A stretch of 10,283 nt of DNA, from assembly GCA_934561335.1 (NCBI GenBank), contig CAKTGD010000048.1:1-10283 (forward strand). Reading direction: 5' to 3'. The DNA comes from an uncultured Oscillospiraceae bacterium. Its GTDB lineage: Bacteria > Bacillota_A > Clostridia > Oscillospirales > Oscillospiraceae. The translations under genes were made by a program, and so were the position numbers. The notes under the pieces are model-generated. The model worked only from the letters and a program-made list of their open reading frames with translations. It had not been told where the DNA came from and did not search any database. Below, one piece after another: positions 5,569 to 10,283 of the stretch; position 1 is the first letter of the stretch, and every line of letters starts with the position of its first letter.

Positions 5569-5599
5569 GCACAGTTTACATTCAACTTTTATACTTAAC

Positions 5600-5691
5600 C
5601 ATGGAGCTTAGCTCGGTTAGGTGATGACAAAGCACGTAAACGAGCATTTTCAAAACACAACATTTACAAGGAGCAGAAAGGAGTTACTTAG
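5600..5691 (+). repeat. Direct repeat copy 2, carrying the active ribosome binding site
   Basis: Second copy of the 92-bp repeat. Its AAAGGAG (5677-5683) lies 12 nt before the ATG at 5696 of the solute-binding-protein gene, so this copy is the functional translation-initiation region. Confidence 0.85.
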
Positions 5692-5695
5692 TATT

Positions 5696-6958
5696 ATGAT
5701 GAGACGTTTTTTTGCGGGAACCCTTGCTTGCCTGATGGTGTTGGGCCTGGCAGCGTGTGGACAGGTAGAAGATACGAAGACACCGGCTTCTGATGGGAAT
5801 GCTTCAGAGAAGGTCGTGCACGTTTTTACGAAAAAGCGAGAATGGAATTGGGACCGGATCAAGGAGGCTTTTGAGGCTTCACACCCTGGGTATGTATTGA
5901 ATGTTGACATCACGGAGGCTACGGATTATTACAATTTGCTCAAAACCTATGTCACTACTGGCGATCTGCCCGATGTGATTCAGACGATTCCGGGATTGAC
6001 GATCGACCTCTGGAAAGAGTATTTAGTGGACATCAGCGATCTGGAATGCTTCGATAAAATGGACCCGGAGATCACGAATGCGTATTATGAGGACGGGGCC
6101 CACTACGGAGTCCCGCTGTTCGCAGAATATCACGGCGTCATTTACAATATGACATATCTGGAGCAAGTTGGCTTTAGCGACGCCCCAAAGACGATTGATG
6201 AGTTTGTAGCGTTGAATAAGGCGCTGATTGCTGCCGGACTGCCCACAGGTATTTCCCCCTGGAAGGGTGCGACTGCTATGATCGCACACATGACGGCACC
6301 GATTTTTGGAGCAAAGGACAACAGCTTGAGCTATTACCAGGGTATCCAGAGCGGCACAGTCGATCTGACGAGCGACAAAGATTGGGGAATGTTTTTGGAT
6401 TATATTGATGCCGTTCGGCAATATGGTAATGCCGACGCTTTGAATACCGACAACACTACGGAGCGAAATGCCATGTACGCCGGTGAGTATGCTTGGTATG
6501 GTCACGACGGTTCCTGGGTGACTCCAGCCTTGCGAGCAACCAATCCTGAGATGGAGCAGAATTTGCGGCTGGGAGTATATCCGTATTCCAGCAACCCGAA
6601 TGAGAACAAAATTGGTGTCAGTACCCAGGGCCTGAGCATTATGAACACTGAAAACGTGGAGGCAGCAAAAGTCTTCGTGGATTGGCTGTTGGGCTCCGAC
6701 GAAGGCACGGATATTCTGGTTAAAGACTGTAATACCGTAGTTTTGCGCACGGATTATGAGATGAGCGCCGAAGACGTGGGGGCACTGGCCGTTCAAGGAC
6801 GCGAACTGAGCGCAAACGGCTATGGAGCAAACAATTTCAGAAATATGCCAGACTCCGTTATAGCTAACTGCGCAAATAGCCTCCAGAAGTACATTGCCCA
6901 GGTCATTGATCGCAATGGTCTCTTGAATGAGGTTGCGAAAAACATTCAGAACGGCTGA
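5696..6958 (+). CDS. ABC importer solute-binding lipoprotein (sugar/polyol family 1)
   Basis: A 420-residue extracellular binding lipoprotein that would deliver substrate to the permeases encoded downstream. MMRRFFAGTLACLMVLGLAAC is a type II signal peptide: positive N-terminus, hydrophobic core, lipobox LAAC with the lipidated cysteine at residue 21. A short serine/alanine linker follows and then a family 1 fold with LPDVIQTIPG (typical 'gDlPDv' motif after the first strand), an AEYHGVIYNMTYLEQVG segment (hinge strand and helix), and WYGHDGSW. An in-frame ATG at 5621 is rejected because it would bury the signal peptide and lies within the repeat. The ligand cannot be read from sequence; the GDPD in the operon suggests a glycerophosphodiester or similar compound. 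The gene is separated from the permeases by 175 bp with a palindromic repeat, as is common where the binding protein is made in excess. Confidence 0.9.
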   Translation: MMRRFFAGTLACLMVLGLAACGQVEDTKTPASDGNASEKVVHVFTKKREWNWDRIKEAFEASHPGYVLNVDITEATDYYNLLKTYVTTGDLPDVIQTIPGLTIDLWKEYLVDISDLECFDKMDPEITNAYYEDGAHYGVPLFAEYHGVIYNMTYLEQVGFSDAPKTIDEFVALNKALIAAGLPTGISPWKGATAMIAHMTAPIFGAKDNSLSYYQGIQSGTVDLTSDKDWGMFLDYIDAVRQYGNADALNTDNTTERNAMYAGEYAWYGHDGSWVTPALRATNPEMEQNLRLGVYPYSSNPNENKIGVSTQGLSIMNTENVEAAKVFVDWLLGSDEGTDILVKDCNTVVLRTDYEMSAEDVGALAVQGRELSANGYGANNFRNMPDSVIANCANSLQKYIAQVIDRNGLLNEVAKNIQNG

Positions 6959-7003
6959 TACCCGGTTGTGCAGCGGATCTTAGCAGGGTGACGTTCTTAG
7001 CTT

Positions 7004-7049
7004 ATGCAGCATGCTGCATGGAGATCGGCAGCATGCTGCATAGAGATCG
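7004..7049. repeat. 22-bp tandem repeat of palindromes between binding protein and permease genes
   Basis: A 22-bp unit (GCAGCATGCTGCAT, G/A, GAGATCG) occurs twice in tandem, at 7006-7027 and 7028-7049, with one mismatch. Each unit contains the palindrome GCAGCATGCTGC; the first extends to a perfect 16-bp ATGCAGCATGCTGCAT at 7004-7019. In RNA each can form a hairpin, or the two units can pair with each other. Placed 46 bp after the binding-protein stop codon and 85 bp before the permease start, it may protect the upstream mRNA or reduce read-through, or be a protein site. No T-run follows. Confidence 0.8.
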
Positions 7050-7133
7050 TTGGAGTTCATGTGATTGGTTTGTCCTACCATCTGAAAACTCTAGCTTAGT
7101 ACGACTGCAATTCTTTTGATGGGAGGAATTTCC

Positions 7134-8036
7134 ATGGACCGTAAAAACCGAAGTTCATCAAAAAAACAGTGGAATTTTTGGATCTATGAGTTGGTATTTT
7201 GCGGTGTCATCACCGTGATGTTTCTGCTCATGAAAATCATTCCCTTTTTTCTCAGCATTGGATACGCGTTTACTGACTGGAATGGAATTTCGGGCATCGT
7301 AAAGTTCAATGGTGTTCAAAACTTCATTAGGCTGTTGGGTGACACGCAATTTTGGTATTCCCTCCGATTTACTCTGGCGCAGTGTTTGGTGGCGGTCATT
7401 TCTGCAAACCTGTTTGGCTTTTTCCTGGCCTATTTTTTGGTAAAGCCATTAAAAGCGCGTGGCTTCTTGCGCGCAGGCTTTTATCTGCCGAACGTGATCG
7501 GCGGATTGGTCTTGGGCTTTATTTGGCAGTTTGTTTTTCTGAAAGTATTTCCCGCCATTGGCGAGATGAGTGGAATCAGATTTTTCAAACTGATGTGGCT
7601 AGGAACACCTGCTACTGCATTCTGGGGATTATGCATTGTACAGGCGTGGTCGTTTGTCGGCTACTATATGCTGCTGTACATTGCGGGCTTTACAGCCTTG
7701 CCCGGTGATTGCCTGGAATCCGCCAAAGTGGACGGAGCAAATGCCCGTCAGACGTTATTCCACGTCATCATTCCTCTCATGCGAAATACGTTTACCCGGT
7801 GTCTGTTTTTGAGCATTGTAAATAGCTTCAAAATCTATACCGTCAATATGGCGTTGACGAACGGTGGCCCCTGGGGATCTTCCGAAGGAATCGCCATGAA
7901 CATTTATAAGACGGCGTTTACTGAGAATAGCATGGGATATGGATCGGCAAAGTCGCTTATTTTTACGATATTTGTGATCCTGTTTACAGCCTTGCAACTG
8001 TATTTGACTGGTAAGGGGGAGGCAGATGCGCGATGA
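7134..8036 (+). CDS. ABC importer permease, MalF/UgpA type
   Basis: A 300-residue integral membrane subunit of a carbohydrate-type (CUT1-like) ABC importer. About six membrane segments are visible, near residues 15-40, 78-103, 113-136, 163-186, 222-240 and 272-292. The EAA loop that contacts the ATPase is at about 195-215 (ESAKVDGANARQTLFHVIIPL). TDWNG after the first segment and NGGPWGSSE are typical of the MalF/UgpA subgroup. ATG 7134 has GGGAGG (7121-7126) 7 nt upstream; an in-frame ATG at 7116 lies before this ribosome binding site and is rejected. Its stop codon overlaps the next permease start (ATGA), indicating coupled translation. Confidence 0.93.
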   Translation: MDRKNRSSSKKQWNFWIYELVFCGVITVMFLLMKIIPFFLSIGYAFTDWNGISGIVKFNGVQNFIRLLGDTQFWYSLRFTLAQCLVAVISANLFGFFLAYFLVKPLKARGFLRAGFYLPNVIGGLVLGFIWQFVFLKVFPAIGEMSGIRFFKLMWLGTPATAFWGLCIVQAWSFVGYYMLLYIAGFTALPGDCLESAKVDGANARQTLFHVIIPLMRNTFTRCLFLSIVNSFKIYTVNMALTNGGPWGSSEGIAMNIYKTAFTENSMGYGSAKSLIFTIFVILFTALQLYLTGKGEADAR

Positions 8037-8860
8037 AGACTAAACGCTATAACAATGCGCTTTCTTTGGCTTTCTTACTTCTCTTGATTTTCGTGTTGCT
8101 CCCCTTCTGCCTGATTGTACTGAATTCTTTCAAGTCCTTACTGGAGATCGCGCAAAACATCTTGGGCCTGCCGGCATCATTCAGCTTGGATAATTACATC
8201 CGTGCTTGGAAGATTCTGGACTACCCCCATGCATTCTTAAATACGCTGATCGTGACGATCCTTGGCAATGCGGGCCTCATCGTCTTTGGCACGATGACTG
8301 GATATTGGCTTGCAAGGCACAGAACCAGACTCAATCGCTTTCTCTATATCCTGTTTTTAGGGGCAATGGCGATTCCTTTTGAAGCATGTATGATCCCCAT
8401 CATGCGGGTGACCAGCATGTGTCATTTGAACCGCAGTTTGTTAGGACTGGGTGTTTGCTATTGGGGATTGGGTGCATCCACAGTCGTATTCTTGACGTAC
8501 GGTGCCGTGCTGAACATTCCGTATGAGTTAGAAGAATCCGCCACTATTGATGGATGCAGTCGTTTACGTCTGTTCTGGCAAATCGTATTTCCTCTGCTGA
8601 AGCCGATCGTGATCACCTTTACAATTATGAACACGTTTTGGTTTTGGAATGACTACCTGATGCCACAGCTGATGTTGGGCAGAAGTAGTAAACTCTATAC
8701 CCTTCAACTGACTATGCGTTCCATGTTTATGGAGTATTTCACAATGTGGGACGTGGCTTTGGCTGGATTGGTATTGATCCTGATTCCTACAATCATCTTC
8801 TTCCTAATTGCGCAGAAGAAAATCGTAGAAGGACTAATGTCTGGCTCTGTAAAGGGTTAA
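8033..8860 (+). CDS. ABC importer permease, MalG/UgpE type
   Basis: The second membrane subunit, 275 residues, pairs with the preceding permease. It has about six membrane segments: near 10-32, 71-93, 103-125, 135-158, 190-207 and 240-260. The EAA loop is ELEESATIDGCSRLRLFWQI with FPLLKP (about 165-191). The C-terminus IVEGLMSGSVKG is the usual ending of MalG/UgpE-type permeases. The ATG overlaps the TGA of the first permease by four bases; a GGGGAGG lies about 10 nt upstream inside that gene. No ATP-binding subunit follows, so a shared MsmX/UgpC-type ATPase must be supplied from elsewhere, as is common for this group in Gram-positive bacteria. Confidence 0.93.
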   Translation: MKTKRYNNALSLAFLLLLIFVLLPFCLIVLNSFKSLLEIAQNILGLPASFSLDNYIRAWKILDYPHAFLNTLIVTILGNAGLIVFGTMTGYWLARHRTRLNRFLYILFLGAMAIPFEACMIPIMRVTSMCHLNRSLLGLGVCYWGLGASTVVFLTYGAVLNIPYELEESATIDGCSRLRLFWQIVFPLLKPIVITFTIMNTFWFWNDYLMPQLMLGRSSKLYTLQLTMRSMFMEYFTMWDVALAGLVLILIPTIIFFLIAQKKIVEGLMSGSVKG

Positions 8861-8875
8861 ACATGGAGGTAAAAA

Positions 8876-9793
8876 ATGAAAGGTAACAAATATAACGATG
8901 GTCTACTGGCGGCACTGGAACACAAAAATGTGCTAATAATGGCTCACCGGGGTGTTTCTTGTGCAAATATCGTGGACAATACCATAGAGAGTTACGATGC
9001 CGCTATTCACCAGGGCGCAGATATTGTGGAGGTAGATGTGTGTGCCTCTCTGGATGGAGATCTTTTTGTGCTCCACGATGGCATGGAGCCAGTTGTGCTG
9101 GGGCAGCAAGAGAGCATCATCCATATGCATACACCGGAAATACGGAAACTTCGCTATCTCAACAAAAACAACACCCGTATCGATCATCCGATCAATACCT
9201 TAGATGAGGTCTTGGAACACCTGAAGGGACGTTGCCTCATCAATATCGATCGGGGATGGAATTCTTGGGACTCGATCTTCAAGGCTGTTCTCCGCCATGG
9301 GATGGCAAACCAGATCATTTTCAAGAGTCCGCCCGAGAAGCGGTATCTCCAGCACATGGCCGATCAGAGCGAACCGTTTTTGTATATGCCGATCGTATGG
9401 TATCCGGAAGAAGTGACTCTAGCGGAACAATACGATTTAAACATGGTGGCCGTTGAGGTCATCGGATATCGTGAAGATGCCCCGATTATGGATGCCGCTT
9501 ATCTGGAAAAGCTGAAAGAAAAAGGATTGGTGCGCTTGATCAGTTCGCTGACGTTGGCCAACCCTCTGGAAGACGTAGAGGCGGAGTTCCGGAAGTGGGG
9601 ACAGTCCCGTATGAAAGGCGCTGTGCTCGACCGCAACATTCTGTTGTCCGGTGGCCACGATGATGACACGTCGATTCTCGGCGATCCAGACAAGGGCTGG
9701 GGCTGGTTGATAGAGCGGGGGTTCAATGCGATTCAGACAGACTGGACATTGGCCCTGAATCTCTACCTCCACGAAAAGGGGTACAATCTTTAA
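8876..9793 (+). CDS. Glycerophosphodiester phosphodiesterase (GDPD) family protein
   Basis: A 305-residue TIM-barrel phosphodiesterase expected to hydrolyse glycerophosphodiesters to glycerol-3-phosphate (or a related phosphate) and an alcohol. Family motifs: AHRG (23-26, catalytic H24), NTIESY (35-40), VEVDV (51-55, metal ligands E52 and D54), LHDG (66-69, catalytic H67), LINID (121-125, third metal ligand strand, with D where E is usual) and AIQTD (285-289, near the barrel end). The usual lysine after the INxE/D strand is not evident (IDRGWNS), so substrate or chemistry may differ from GlpQ. No signal peptide or membrane segment is seen, so it should act in the cytoplasm on an imported substrate. 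GGAGG (8865-8869) is 6 nt before ATG; the gene starts 15 bp after the second permease and is its operon partner. Confidence 0.92.
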   Translation: MKGNKYNDGLLAALEHKNVLIMAHRGVSCANIVDNTIESYDAAIHQGADIVEVDVCASLDGDLFVLHDGMEPVVLGQQESIIHMHTPEIRKLRYLNKNNTRIDHPINTLDEVLEHLKGRCLINIDRGWNSWDSIFKAVLRHGMANQIIFKSPPEKRYLQHMADQSEPFLYMPIVWYPEEVTLAEQYDLNMVAVEVIGYREDAPIMDAAYLEKLKEKGLVRLISSLTLANPLEDVEAEFRKWGQSRMKGAVLDRNILLSGGHDDDTSILGDPDKGWGWLIERGFNAIQTDWTLALNLYLHEKGYNL

Positions 9794-9872
9794 TTGAGTT
9801 TATTAGGGGAGACGGCATCATTACAATCTGCGTTACCAGAGGTCATATCCGCCATGGGACCGCGAGGAGCCT

Positions 9873-10118
9873 GTGGTATCTCGCAGAGAAATATGCGGGT
9901 ATGTACCAAGCTGTGCCTGCGGATGCGGAGACACTTTGAGAGCAGGAGTTGGCTTGATTGCAGCCTTTCTGTGGCCTATTGTGATTGCAGCCGTCGCAGC
10001 TATCAAAGCGTCCAATTTTGATACAGAGTGCCGCCTCCACCGCGGTGTCGTGAGGCATCCAAGGGCAATCGCAGACAGACTGTTTTCTGAAAGAGTGGTA
10101 AATCAGGATCGCACATAA
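9873..10118 (+). CDS. Doubtful small ORF with one hydrophobic segment
   Basis: A GTG-start frame of 81 codons. GAGGAG (9864-9869) lies only 3 nt before the GTG, closer than ideal. Residues about 25-45 (AGVGLIAAFLWPIVIAAVAA) would make a single membrane helix; the rest is arginine and cysteine rich with no recognised domain. Overlapping frames are also open here, and the codon pattern is not clearly biased. It may be a small membrane protein, a decayed fragment, or chance. Confidence 0.2.
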   Translation: MVSRREICGYVPSCACGCGDTLRAGVGLIAAFLWPIVIAAVAAIKASNFDTECRLHRGVVRHPRAIADRLFSERVVNQDRT

Positions 10119-10226
10119 ATTAGGTATAACCGCAGTTACAGGGGTAAAATATCCCGTTAGCCAATCAGTGCGACTCTAAATGTATTCCATACCACAGTTT
10201 TCGGATCCAGATCAAAAAGGAGGAAT

Positions 10227-10264
10227 ACCGCAGGCCTGCGGTGCGGCAGTGTGGAGACCTGCCG
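10227..10264. repeat. Two adjacent palindromes at the window edge
   Basis: ACCGCAGG then CCTGCGGT make a perfect 16-bp palindrome (10227-10242). Right after it CGGCAG (10244-10249) pairs with CTGCCG (10259-10264) around a 9-nt loop. The tail GTGTTGTTTTG is only weakly T-rich, so a terminator is possible but not clear. The feature may continue past the window end. Confidence 0.5.
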
Positions 10265-10283
10265 TAAGCCGTGTTGTTTTGAC

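Larger units (their letters stand above)
5185..5695. other. Leader region of the transport operon
   Basis: These 511 bp contain no recognised gene. In order they hold operator O2 (5226-5255), the first copy of a 92-bp repeat with an AAAGGAG ribosome-binding-site-like sequence (5325-5416), an 8-codon frame beginning ATGATG at 5436 (MMGARISR), an 8-bp hairpin (5543-5568), and the second repeat copy (5600-5691), which carries the real ribosome binding site of the binding-protein gene. If transcription starts near O2, the 5' untranslated leader exceeds 400 nt. Confidence 0.6.
9794..10283. other. Region after the operon without a recognised gene
   Basis: No protein family is recognised in these 490 bp and no clear T-tailed terminator follows the GDPD gene. 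They hold one weak ORF with a hydrophobic stretch (9873-10118), a small GGGGTA/TATCCC hairpin around 10140-10155, an AAGGAGG at about 10217-10223 with no long frame after it inside the window, and two adjacent palindromes at 10227-10264. Confidence 0.55.

Noticed and set aside
5621..5695. N-terminal extension of the solute-binding protein from ATG 5621
   Set aside because: It would put 25 hydrophilic residues in front of a clear lipoprotein signal peptide and lies within the duplicated leader repeat, which carries the ribosome binding site.
1..10283. tRNA, rRNA, CRISPR array, transposase, integrase or phage genes
   Set aside because: I looked for tRNA T-loop/CCA patterns, regularly spaced repeats, and recombinase or DDE motifs in the translated frames and found none that could be supported.

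Overview
The window looks like chromosomal DNA of a low-to-mid GC Gram-positive anaerobe, probably class Clostridia and of the gut Oscillospiraceae type (inference). The reasons are strong GGAGG-type ribosome binding sites, TTGaca/TATAAT promoters, a lipoprotein solute-binding protein, and a sugar-type ABC importer operon with no ATPase of its own. All functional calls rest on motif recognition from the translated sequence; no database search was run.

Left part (1-3060), nucleoside and methylthioribose salvage: a leftward mtnK (5-methylthioribose kinase), cut by the window edge and carrying a one-base frameshift, is divergent from a complete DeoR-family repressor gene. Their short intergenic region holds a good sigma-A promoter and three copies of TTGAATT, a plausible DeoR operator. 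After an 830-bp stretch with hairpins and only doubtful ORFs comes a leftward uridine phosphorylase-type gene (udp) with its own promoter.

Middle (2964-4197), about 1.2 kb without a convincing protein gene: it is rich in secondary structure. There is a three-way-junction-like set of hairpins (3324-3383), further inverted repeats, a rightward terminator-like hairpin (3562-3590), and a long bidirectional terminator-like stem (3724-3765). The last part holds a perfect 24-bp LacI-type operator (4014-4037), a cre-like imperfect palindrome, and the promoter of a LacI-family gene.

Right part (4198-9793), one regulatory and transport unit: a LacI-family repressor; a second, near-identical operator just after it; a 510-bp leader containing a 92-bp direct duplication; then a lipoprotein solute-binding protein, two permeases of the sugar type, and a glycerophosphodiester phosphodiesterase (GDPD). 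The likely logic is that LacI represses the operon (and perhaps itself) through the paired operators. The binding protein and permeases would import a glycerophosphodiester or related polyol/sugar phosphodiester, powered by an ATPase shared from elsewhere in the genome. The GDPD has no signal peptide and would cleave the imported ligand in the cytoplasm. A 22-bp tandem repeat of palindromes lies between the binding-protein gene and the permeases, where it could set their expression ratio.

The last 490 bp hold no recognised gene: one weak ORF with a hydrophobic stretch, and two adjacent palindromes at the window edge. No tRNA, rRNA, CRISPR array, transposase or integrase was seen.
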